IMG/VR virus record: IMGVR_UViG_3300031766_000043
Location: 1-29,548 of that record
DNA length: 29,548 bases
Source of the DNA: a virus
Direction: 5' to 3' (one strand)
A program made the position numbers and the translations under genes. Below the pieces are notes generated by a model. It made no database searches. It was not told the DNA's origin and saw only the letters and a list, made by a program, of their open reading frames with translations. Below, piece after piece: positions 1 to 6,527 of the stretch (positions are counted from its first letter, which is position 1; each line of letters begins with the position of its first letter).

Positions 1-714
1 ATCGGCATCTACGGCTATTTCTGACTCTTCTCTACTCCAACGTGTGCCTGCTTGACTACCTTGTTGGCTTCCAATATAACCTTTACCAGCACTTGCGCTT
101 TGATAACTGCCTGCGCCACCGTTATTTGTTTGACCATTTGTTTGATGCGGAGTTGTTGCAACTAAATCACCAAAGTTTAAATTAAAATCTTTGATAATAT
201 ATTGTTCAGGAGTCTTGCCTTCTGATTCGTTAACAATAATTTTTGTTAAATTTGCTGCATCTACATGATATAACTTTTTAGTTTCAGGATCTCTAACAAA
301 TAATTGATCACCGTACTTAAATGCATTACGTATAAGTCTAAACATACGTGTTTCAAACTTATTAAGTTTACACCATTGCTGTAAATACTTTGCTAAAATT
401 GTTGTTTCAGAATTTGTTGCTTTTTGTTTAAATTCTAATGTAAAGTTAGTGCCATTTTGCTCATTCTTTTGTGTACAAAACTCAGCAAGGATATCTAGTG
501 CCGCATTAACTTCTGAATCACTGTCCATTGTGTTGTATTGACCATAACGTTCAACACGATTTGGACTACCTACGTATACATCTGGTAAATGTGAATTATA
601 ATTCTTAGTAGCAGGTCCAGGCTGAAGCCCGCCATTGTATCCACTGAACGGACTATAGCTTCCATCAACATTAGTACCTGTTGGTACTGGTGTAAAGTAT
701 TTTTTCCAGCTCAT
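1..714 (-). CDS. 20: Portal vertex protein gp20-like, N-terminal 238 residues (partial)
   Basis: The frame starts at ATG 712-714 and stays open to the left edge, so only the first 238 residues are present; T4 gp20 has 524. A good ribosome site (AAAGGA) lies just upstream of the ATG. The segment MDSDSEVNAALDILAEF near residue 60 and the following FRLIRNAFKYGDQLFVRD segment are typical of T4-family portals. The portal is the dodecameric ring at one capsid vertex that nucleates head assembly, docks the terminase and later joins the tail. Residues about 188-225 form a Gly/Gln/Ser/Asn-rich stretch that looks like a flexible insertion. The gene follows the tape measure gene by 9 bases on the same strand, so they are probably co-transcribed. 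Identification is by remembered family motifs. Confidence 0.88.
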   Translation of the reverse strand, partial: MSWKKYFTPVPTGTNVDGSYSPFSGYNGGLQPGPATKNYNSHLPDVYVGSPNRVERYGQYNTMDSDSEVNAALDILAEFCTQKNEQNGTNFTLEFKQKATNSETTILAKYLQQWCKLNKFETRMFRLIRNAFKYGDQLFVRDPETKKLYHVDAANLTKIIVNESEGKTPEQYIIKDFNLNFGDLVATTPHQTNGQTNNGGAGSYQSASAGKGYIGSQQGSQAGTRWSREESEIAVDAD

Positions 715-723
715 GTTTTTCCT

Positions 724-3408
724 TTAGTCTACGGCGTCTGCTGTCGCTTTTGTATGTGTAATAATTTTATCTAGTTTTGAAGACATTTTCACTAACGCTG
801 TATTTATATTGTTTGCAGTCTCTTCGCTCACTCCTGATCCGCCCATCTTTTTAAGTAAATCAGCTGATGCTACGCCTGATCCGCCAAATAATCCTTTATT
901 ATCTTCTGCTAACGCTTTATTCATGTCTTCTAAGGACCTTGCTATTTCTTGCATATTAACATTATACTTGGAAAGCTCTGATATGTCAAGTCCTTTTTGT
1001 ATTGCATTTACATTTTCACTAAATCTTTCTAATTTATCAATTCTTTCAAATGCTCCTGCAACTCTTTCCATCCCGCCGCCGATACCGGCCATTCTTTCTA
1101 GTAATTTTGCACTTTCAGTTGTTAACCCTAGATCTTTTGCTAAATCTTTTTTCTCTGCTTCTTCTAGTTTTTTAGCTTCAGCTTCTGCAGCAATTTCTTG
1201 TGGACTTGAACCAAGTAAACCAAATGTTAGTCCATTCATTATGCTACTTCCAGCATTACCTAGACTTTCGCCAAATCCTGCATCTTCATCTGCATTAAAT
1301 CCGCCAAAGCCGTCATATAATCCCATTGCACCAGCGGCAACAAGACCAACACCTGGAATAAATTTCATTCCGCGAGCCGCGCCTTTACCAAAACTTAATA
1401 AAGGATTCTTTTTGACAGGTTGGAATTGTCCGCCTATTTTTTTGCCTGTTTTAGGATCAATTGCACCTGCAGGTGCTCTAGTAACAGTAGGACTTGCTCC
1501 GGGTGTTTTTAAACGTGAAAATAGTGAAGCTGCGCCTAGTGCCATAGCAGTCTTAATTTTGCCGCCTGCAAACATCAAACCAATGCCACCTACCATCGCA
1601 CCTATCACTAATGGATTTTGGAATAATGACGTAACCCCTTCTTTAAAAACAACACCTATTCCTTTCATTATATCTTCACCTATCTTTACAAACATTGGTG
1701 CTAGTGTTGATTGGTAAAATCCTTCAAATTCTTTGCCATTTTCATCAACTCCGCCCATAAAAAATTCAGATATGCTTTTTGAAATATCTTTAAATACACC
1801 TGTCACCGCTTTGCTAGGATCTTCTTTAAAATCTATTTTAAATTGGTTTATGTATGTACTTAGGCCTTTTAGTGCGTTTTGAAACTTAGTATTAGTACCT
1901 TCTTCGCCTACAAATGAACTAAAGGATGCTGTTATATCCTTAATTACCGGGGAAAGCAAATCTACAATAGGATTAATAAAGTTGTCTACAATTGCTAGTC
2001 TTGCGTTTCCAAGAGCTTCTATAAATGTTCCCATAGAATCAAGTTCGCCGCCTTCTTCTGGCTTAATCTTACCTGCTGCATAATCTGCTAAAAATTCATC
2101 TTTTGCAAATATAAGACCTTCGCCCGATTCTGTAAAATATTTTGATATTAGATCAACTTGACCTGCAAATAATGCTGATATTTCACTAGGAATACCTTCA
2201 CCGCCTGCGGCTGCTAATTTTAAAATTGCATCTAGTTCGCCTGCAGCTGCTACTTGTGCTTCTAGATAGTTGGCCATTCTATCTGCTTGTCCTGATTCAA
2301 ACTGTTCAAGTGTAGTGCTTTTATCTAATGCTTTAGATAACATAGCACTTACTAATGAAGCATTTTCTGATTGAGTTGCTGTAAACAATTGAAGTTCTCT
2401 AGTTACTGGAGGCATTCCTAAGAATTCTGCTTTTAGAGCATCAACAGCAACTTTGCCGCCTGTAGCTTGTGCTTCAGCCATTGCAGCATTTAATTTTTCT
2501 CTTTCTTTCTTATCTAGTTTTGCTAATTCCATTTGGAATGCAAAGTCCATTTGAGCTTGTGCAATTTTATCTTGTTGTGTTTTTACGTCTTGGCCTGTTA
2601 ATTTTGAAAGTGTTAACATATTCTTTGTTAAACTTGCAGCTGCTTCTGCATTTTGTGCTTTACTAAGAATTTCTGTCCTTGAACCTGCTCTATTTAAGTA
2701 TGCATTTCTAGACATTGTTTCGTTAAGGTCTTCCATTGTGAAGCCCATTGCAAGAAATTCTTCTCTTGTATCTTTTCCTAGTGAATCAGTCATTCCTGCA
2801 ATTTGTCTGGCGCCGCGTGTTACGTTACCACCAAATGCAGCTAAATTTTCAGTATTTTGTGCTACCATTGCACTGAATGTTTCTAGAGGTAGTCTTGCTT
2901 CAGCGGCTGTTGATCTAAGATCTGCTAAACTATAACCAAAATCAGCACCTGCAAGAGCCATTGATTGGAATGATGCATAACTTCTATCAAGTATTCCTGT
3001 AAACATTGTTAACGTTGAGCCAACTACAGGCACATGTTTAGCAAAATCTGATAAACTGTCGCCGCCGGATATTAACTCTTCAGTAAGTCCTTTTAGGCCG
3101 CCAATAGCAGCACCAATGCTTGCTGTTGCAAGTTTTAATAATCCGCCGCCCATTAAGTTCAAATACTTTGTATTGTTTTTAACGGCTGTAGTATTATCTT
3201 TAACAGCTTCTCTATGCTTAGTTGATACTTTAACACCGTTCTGTTGGGCTTTGTTGTATGCTTGTTGTGTTTTAGCACCTTGTGACTTAGGATCGTTACC
3301 CGAAGTCTTGGCCATTTTTTCCATAGCCGCAACAAGTCGCACCAGTGTTACTTCACTAGCGACACCGTTCTCACCGCCTATATTTTCAATTTTAATTTCG
3401 TCAGCCAC
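724..3408 (-). CDS. 29: Tail tape measure protein (gp29-like)
   Basis: This 894-residue protein is Ala/Gly/Lys-rich and largely helical, with hydrophobic glycine-rich segments near residues 86-110, 600-640 and 690-710, as in tape measure proteins. Tape measures set tail length, fill the tail tube lumen and are ejected at infection. At about 0.15 nm per residue it predicts a tail of roughly 130 nm, longer than T4 (590 residues, about 92 nm). The start is GTG at 3406-3408 because an in-frame TAA lies directly before it; no strong ribosome site is visible. In T4, gene 29 lies inside the baseplate cluster between genes 27 and 48. Here it precedes the portal gene and diverges from the gp26-like frameshift pair. 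Assignment rests on composition, length and position, not on a clear sequence motif. Confidence 0.78.
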   Translation of the reverse strand: MADEIKIENIGGENGVASEVTLVRLVAAMEKMAKTSGNDPKSQGAKTQQAYNKAQQNGVKVSTKHREAVKDNTTAVKNNTKYLNLMGGGLLKLATASIGAAIGGLKGLTEELISGGDSLSDFAKHVPVVGSTLTMFTGILDRSYASFQSMALAGADFGYSLADLRSTAAEARLPLETFSAMVAQNTENLAAFGGNVTRGARQIAGMTDSLGKDTREEFLAMGFTMEDLNETMSRNAYLNRAGSRTEILSKAQNAEAAASLTKNMLTLSKLTGQDVKTQQDKIAQAQMDFAFQMELAKLDKKEREKLNAAMAEAQATGGKVAVDALKAEFLGMPPVTRELQLFTATQSENASLVSAMLSKALDKSTTLEQFESGQADRMANYLEAQVAAAGELDAILKLAAAGGEGIPSEISALFAGQVDLISKYFTESGEGLIFAKDEFLADYAAGKIKPEEGGELDSMGTFIEALGNARLAIVDNFINPIVDLLSPVIKDITASFSSFVGEEGTNTKFQNALKGLSTYINQFKIDFKEDPSKAVTGVFKDISKSISEFFMGGVDENGKEFEGFYQSTLAPMFVKIGEDIMKGIGVVFKEGVTSLFQNPLVIGAMVGGIGLMFAGGKIKTAMALGAASLFSRLKTPGASPTVTRAPAGAIDPKTGKKIGGQFQPVKKNPLLSFGKGAARGMKFIPGVGLVAAGAMGLYDGFGGFNADEDAGFGESLGNAGSSIMNGLTFGLLGSSPQEIAAEAEAKKLEEAEKKDLAKDLGLTTESAKLLERMAGIGGGMERVAGAFERIDKLERFSENVNAIQKGLDISELSKYNVNMQEIARSLEDMNKALAEDNKGLFGGSGVASADLLKKMGGSGVSEETANNINTALVKMSSKLDKIITHTKATADAVD

Positions 3409-3435
3409 TTATAATCTAATCCAGTTAAGTACGTA

Positions 3436-3443
3436 TATAAATA
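3436..3443 (+). promoter_or_regulatory. T4-type late promoter for the gp26-like gene
   Basis: The octamer TATAAATA is an exact match to the T4 late promoter -10 element recognised by RNA polymerase carrying gp55. It lies about 45 bases upstream of the gp26-like ATG in the divergent gap between that gene and the tape measure gene. A gp55 gene is present in this window, which makes late promoters expected. Confidence 0.75.
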
Positions 3444-3488
3444 AAAATGGTATATACATTTATAATAGTATTTAGCCAGGAGGAATAT

Positions 3489-4343
3489 ATGGAAAACAAA
3501 AACACAAATCCGTTACAGAAATATTTTAGACAACCTAAGATATATTTGTCGTTACCAAGTAACGGGCAATATTACCCTAAAGGAAGTTTGGAAGTATCTG
3601 AAACAGGTGAGTATCCAGTATTTCCTATGACGGCTAGGGACGAAATAATGATCAAAACACCAGATGCTTTATTGAACGGTCAAGCTACAGTTGATGTAAT
3701 TCAAAGTTGTATACCGGCAATTAAAGACGCATTTAATATGCCTTCAATGGATCTTGATGCATGCTTAATTGCTATTCGTATAGCAACATATGGTGAAAAG
3801 ATGGAAGTTAGTATTAAAGTACCAGTTTCTGGTGAAGATAAAGACTTTGATCTAGATCTAAGAGTAATGTTAGATCAGTTTTCAAATGTAAACTACGAAC
3901 ACGAATTTAACATGGGCGAATTAACTGTTCATTTAAAGCCGTTAACATACAGACAGTTTACTGAAACTAGTACAGCAACGTTTAACGAACAAAGAATATA
4001 CAATGCACTTAATAACGATCAAATATCTGAAAGTGATAAACTACAAACGTTCACTGATAGTTTTAAAAAATTAACAGACCTTACTTTAGATACACTCGAG
4101 CATTCAATTCATTCAATTAGAATTGGTGAAGATGTTGTTAGTGATAGAGGTCATATCAAAGAGTTTATTGCTAATTCAGATAAACAATTATTTTCTAGTG
4201 TTACCGATCATATCGAAAAGCAAAGAGAAAAATTTACAATTAAGCCACTAGTAATAGATGCTACTCCGGAAGAAATAGAAGCAGGTGTGCCAGCAACTTA
4301 TACAGTTCCTGTAACATTTGATCAATCAAGTTTTTTCGTATAA
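3489..4343 (+). CDS. 26: Baseplate hub/assembly protein gp26-like (T4_baseplate family)
   Basis: The frame gives 284 residues from ATG 3489, chosen because AGGAGGAA at 3478-3485 is well spaced before it; an upstream in-frame ATG lacks such a site. The N-terminal segment YLSLPSNGQYYP (residues 19-30) is a hallmark of the T4 gp26-like baseplate family, whose T4 member has 208 residues. gp26 was classically assigned to the baseplate hub and is needed for its assembly. The gene ends on an in-phase T_TTT_TTC heptamer six bases before its TAA, and the -1 frame is open beyond. I therefore infer that a minority of ribosomes make a 359-residue extended form. Together with the adjacent tape measure gene, this suggests an assembly chaperone role like lambda G/GT or P2 E/E'. 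Confidence 0.8.
   Translation: MENKNTNPLQKYFRQPKIYLSLPSNGQYYPKGSLEVSETGEYPVFPMTARDEIMIKTPDALLNGQATVDVIQSCIPAIKDAFNMPSMDLDACLIAIRIATYGEKMEVSIKVPVSGEDKDFDLDLRVMLDQFSNVNYEHEFNMGELTVHLKPLTYRQFTETSTATFNEQRIYNALNNDQISESDKLQTFTDSFKKLTDLTLDTLEHSIHSIRIGEDVVSDRGHIKEFIANSDKQLFSSVTDHIEKQREKFTIKPLVIDATPEEIEAGVPATYTVPVTFDQSSFFV
4331..4337 (+). promoter_or_regulatory. Candidate -1 programmed ribosomal frameshift site (T_TTT_TTC)
   Basis: In the gp26 frame the codons read AGT TTT TTC GTA TAA, so the heptamer T_TTT_TTC sits in exactly the X_XXY_YYZ phase needed for tandem -1 slippage, two codons before the stop. The -1 frame runs open to 4567. Possible downstream stimulators are a short CTTA/TAAG hairpin at 4348-4359 and a six-pair CTTCAC/GTGAAG stem (4373-4378 with 4403-4408). 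Both are modest. P2-type phages use a similar T_TTT_TTG site in their tail chaperone gene pair. Confidence 0.7.
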
Positions 4344-4567
4344 GGATCTTAGCACTAAGCGTATCAGAAATACTTCACGAAGTTGGGGTCCTAGAAAAAG
4401 AAGTGAAGCAAATGCGTTACAATCTTTTTAAACTTGCATGGCATATGCGTGGATCACTTACTATGAATGAAACGTTTGAGCTTCCACCGGAAGACCGTGA
4501 TATTATTTCTGATATAATTAAAGAAAATCTAGAGACTACTAAAAAGTCCGGCTTACCTTATTTTTAA
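4337..4567 (+). CDS. Frameshift extension of gp26-like protein (76 codons, -1 frame)
   Basis: After slippage at 4331-4337 the -1 frame encodes 76 residues ending in a TAA at 4565-4567. An internal ATG at 4412 would begin a 51-residue protein starting MRYNLFKLAWHMRGSLTMNE. It has no strong ribosome site before it, so fusion to gp26 explains its expression better than independent initiation. The segment upstream of the ATG (codons 4349-4411) also reads as a plausible amphipathic helix. The core YNLFKLAWHMRGSLTM followed by a polar helix and a short aromatic end resembles small proteins I recall beside gp26 in marine T4-like phages. I do not know its function; it may be the T-like arm that binds the tape measure protein. 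Its stop overlaps the convergent gene's stop by four bases. Confidence 0.65.
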   Translation, partial: RIRILALSVSEILHEVGVLEKEVKQMRYNLFKLAWHMRGSLTMNETFELPPEDRDIISDIIKENLETTKKSGLPYF

Positions 4568-5307
4568 ACAGTAGGTTTCTTAGCTGGAATTTTAATACTT
4601 TTTTCAAGTTGTTGAATTAATCTTCTTTTCTCTTTTGCATTGAGTTGAAGTGCAGCATCCTTAGTCTTTACATAACCACTAGACCCAGCTGGAACTTTTT
4701 TAGCAACAGCTTTCTTAGGAGCAGGTGCAGGACTAGCAACTGGTCCTTTTACACCTTGCTGTGTATTCATTGCTTCTTTTGCGGCTTGCATAAATGCATT
4801 ATCCATAACTTGCTTAGTTAGTGGACCTTTAGGAACAGCACCAATTTTCTTAACACGCTTAGATTTTAAAAATGCAACTAAAGATGGACCTGTTGCGTTT
4901 TTTATATCTAGTCCTTGTGTTCCAAGGTACTGTCTAAATTCATTATATAAGGTATTTGCTGTAGCACTAAGATCTGCTTTGCCTGCTAAATTGCCTGCTT
5001 TGCCCTTCATGCCAATTGCTCCAAGTGCTTTAGCACCTACGGCCTGTCCAGCTTTTTTTAACATACCTACAGGAGCTTCAGTTGCTAAACTTTCACGTGG
5101 TGGATTATATTCCCAATTGTATGATCCTTGGCCTATATACGAGCCTCTTGTATAACCTGCCATTTCCATAGCATCATCTGAAGGAATGCCTTTTTCTTTA
5201 GCCCAGTGATATATGTAATAAGATCTTTGACTGGCACTTACACCTGCAAATCTTTTTACTACATCAGGATCAGCTTTTGCTTCTGTTAGAATATCATTTA
5301 TTTTCAT
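4564..5307 (-). CDS. Unrecognised protein with a capsid-targeting-like N-terminus
   Basis: This 247-residue protein is not one I recognise. It starts at ATG 5305-5307 (MKINDILTEAKADPD). That opening resembles the T4 internal-protein capsid-targeting sequence MKTYQEFIAEA in length, charge and the final (L/I)xE|A, the consensus cut by T4 prohead protease gp21; here the cut would be LTE|A after residue 9. The rest is basic: a tyrosine-rich segment (residues 20-68), an Ala/Gly/Lys-rich stretch (about 80-112), a possible small folded domain (115-185), and a Lys/Ala/Pro tail. A basic, processed protein would suit packaging with DNA in the head. It has a late-type promoter about 30 bases upstream and is convergent with the gp26 pair. 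The head-protein idea is inference; gp21 is not in the window. Confidence 0.75.
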   Translation of the reverse strand: MKINDILTEAKADPDVVKRFAGVSASQRSYYIYHWAKEKGIPSDDAMEMAGYTRGSYIGQGSYNWEYNPPRESLATEAPVGMLKKAGQAVGAKALGAIGMKGKAGNLAGKADLSATANTLYNEFRQYLGTQGLDIKNATGPSLVAFLKSKRVKKIGAVPKGPLTKQVMDNAFMQAAKEAMNTQQGVKGPVASPAPAPKKAVAKKVPAGSSGYVKTKDAALQLNAKEKRRLIQQLEKSIKIPAKKPTV

Positions 5308-5337
5308 CTTGAATATACCTTATAAGTTTACTAATAC

Positions 5338-5345
5338 TATTTATG
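5338..5345 (-). promoter_or_regulatory. Late-type promoter for the 247-residue gene
   Basis: The minus strand reads CATAAATA, one base from the T4 late consensus TATAAATA, about 30 bases upstream of the ATG at 5307. Position and sequence fit late expression. The match is short in an AT-rich genome. Confidence 0.5.
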
Positions 5346-5351
5346 TTTTTG

Positions 5352-5371
5352 TTAAGAGCTAAAGCTCTTAA
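5352..5371. terminator. Perfect 8-bp hairpin, possible terminator
   Basis: TTAAGAGC (5352-5359), loop TAAA, GCTCTTAA (5364-5371) form a perfect stem. On the plus strand it is followed by TGTTTT, a weak U-rich tail; on the minus strand the tail is A-rich. It could end plus-strand transcripts that run past the gp26 pair. It could also insulate the 247-residue gene from upstream minus-strand transcription, since it lies just upstream of that gene's late-type promoter. Confidence 0.45.
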
Positions 5372-5854
5372 TGTTTTCGCTAACGCTCAAACTATTATAC
5401 TTCGTTTGTGATAGAAGTAATTAATAAGATACAAATGCATTATTACGAATGTAATAATGTTTAAGTTTCATGTAGATTGTTTCAGTCAGACGGAACCTGC
5501 TACGGTTCCATCTAATCTCAAAATACGCTTCATGTGAGTCGTACCAGCCGAGACTTGGAAGTAGGTAATTGTTTATACACAAAGTACAATGGGCTCTGAC
5601 CTTTCCCAACCTACGTCGACATTATGTAAACTACAGTGTACATTATCAAAGATAATGTTAACTACAGTGTACAATATTCCCTCGCTTCGTTCCTAGTGCT
5701 AAAGGGTTTTTATGTACTGTGTTGTGTTTTTCGATTGCCAACATTCAACCTATACCAATCAAACATCCTACTACCGGATGCCGCTCAGTATGTTACGTGT
5801 CCTATGTCCCCATAGGCTTTTCCACAGCGGTATTTCTAATCTGGCCCGCTAACC
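5372..5854 (-). ncRNA. Gene-free structured region, candidate untranslated RNA or long 3' end of the early operon
   Basis: About 480 bases without a credible gene, in a genome whose other gaps are under 100 bases. It holds several foldable elements: a nine-pair hairpin (CATTATTAC/GTAATAATG, 5438-5459); a ten-pair hairpin at 5488-5513 that is complete only as minus-strand RNA because of a G-U pair; a 17-base direct repeat (5626-5642 and 5657-5673) flanking a seven-pair hairpin (5641-5657); CATCC/GGATG (5764-5780); and a nested structure at 5781-5830. The region lies directly downstream of the GIY-YIG-like gene on the minus strand, so it may be the 3' end of that transcript or a separate small RNA. 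I recognise no known RNA family. The 62-codon minus-strand frame at 5421-5609 has no protein-like features. Confidence 0.35.
5626..5673. repeat. Two 17-base direct repeats around a hairpin
   Basis: GTAAACTACAGTGTACA (5626-5642) and GTTAACTACAGTGTACA (5657-5673) differ at one position and start 31 bases apart. Between them CATTATC-AAA-GATAATG (5641-5657) forms a seven-pair hairpin. Duplicate sites of this kind could be binding sites for a DNA-binding protein; no such protein is identified. Confidence 0.6.
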
Positions 5855-6304
5855 TTATGTGTTGGGTTGTTTTGCCTTGATGTGATGTTCTAGCAATGCC
5901 TGTTTGAGTTTTTCTGATCCGCCTACTCTAACATTAATGATACCGTTATAGTAATCATCTGTTTCAAGTACACGCCTATCAAATTGTTCTCTTGCCTCTA
6001 TGTAGGACATTTCGCCCCTACCTTTACATAGGTATAATATTTCTCTTGTGAAGTGTTTTTCGCCTAGTGACGCTACGTCTGCGTTTAGCCTGTCTGAACT
6101 ACCATAGTATGTTTTCCAGTCGCTTTCTTTGTAGCCTCTACGTTTATTTTTTCTGCCTTTGAGTGGTGGTTTTGTGGTCTTAAATTTTGCTAACTTTTTG
6201 CCTACGTATTTTTGACCAGTCTTTTTGTTCGTTATTAGATAAACGAAGCCTTCGTACTCGTCAGGTATTTCTTTAATTTTTTTGCCTTTGTACGTCCACT
6301 CCAT
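5855..6304 (-). CDS. GIY-YIG-like putative endonuclease
   Basis: This 149-residue protein has GFVYLITN (residues 19-26) and KYVGKK (32-37), which correspond to the GIY and YIG strands of GIY-YIG nucleases. These are followed by a basic loop (38-60), SDWKTYYGSS (61-70) and a helix with acidic residues (EAREQFDRRV, 103-112). Similar stand-alone proteins of about 150 residues occur in many large phages. Whether they cleave DNA, act as homing enzymes or repair DNA is not settled. It is the last gene of the minus-strand early cluster, 34 bases after the small basic protein gene, with the structured gene-free region just beyond its stop. The start ATG at 6302-6304 is the only sensible one. There is no sign that it interrupts another gene, so a free-standing gene is more likely than an intron-encoded one. 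Confidence 0.78.
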   Translation of the reverse strand: MEWTYKGKKIKEIPDEYEGFVYLITNKKTGQKYVGKKLAKFKTTKPPLKGRKNKRRGYKESDWKTYYGSSDRLNADVASLGEKHFTREILYLCKGRGEMSYIEAREQFDRRVLETDDYYNGIINVRVGGSEKLKQALLEHHIKAKQPNT

Positions 6305-6338
6305 GCAAGTAATTACCGCATACTTGTACAGTGGTAGA

Positions 6339-6527
6339 CTAGTTCTGACTTTTGCCTTTATGTTTTTCGTGTATTTCGTCCATTCGCTCTTTTGCGAGTA
6401 AACGTAACTGTCTCAAAGCACGTCTTGCACTTCCGTGTGTTCGCACAGAATTACGTGCTTCGAACTTTTCATTTTCTTCGAAATACGTTAGATATGCTTT
6501 GATAAGTTTATCGTGTGTATCATCCAT
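6339..6527 (-). CDS. Small conserved-type basic protein (62 residues)
   Basis: The ATG shares its A with the TAA of gp46 (TAATG), a translational coupling arrangement, which supports this being a real gene. The protein is helical and basic, with an Arg/Lys-rich helix (SARRALRQLRLLAKERMDEIHEK, given here as SARRALRQLRLLAKERMD then EIHEK) spanning residues about 33-56. It resembles short proteins I recall in marine T4-like phages, some annotated as histone-like or not at all. Function is unknown; binding nucleic acid is possible from its charge. Confidence 0.7.
   Translation of the reverse strand: MDDTHDKLIKAYLTYFEENEKFEARNSVRTHGSARRALRQLRLLAKERMDEIHEKHKGKSQN

Noticed and set aside
809-1717. 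Long 302-codon plus-strand frame
   Set aside because: It lies antisense inside the tape measure gene, has a Pro/Ser/Ala-rich sequence typical of reverse shadows, and no ribosome site or family likeness.
5557-5565. GGAAGTAGG, the core of glutamine riboswitch (glnA/downstream-peptide) RNAs found in marine phages
   Set aside because: The nine bases match, but the expected CGUUCA element and closing stem are not convincing, and no good plus-strand gene follows.
5421-5609. 62-codon minus-strand frame in the gene-free region
   Set aside because: No protein-like pattern, no ribosome site, and it runs through two strong hairpins; more likely chance.
5380-5854. Group I intron or tRNA in the structured region
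   Set aside because: I found no intron core segments, no interrupted gene around it, and no tRNA T-loop or cloverleaf despite the neighbouring GIY-YIG-like gene.
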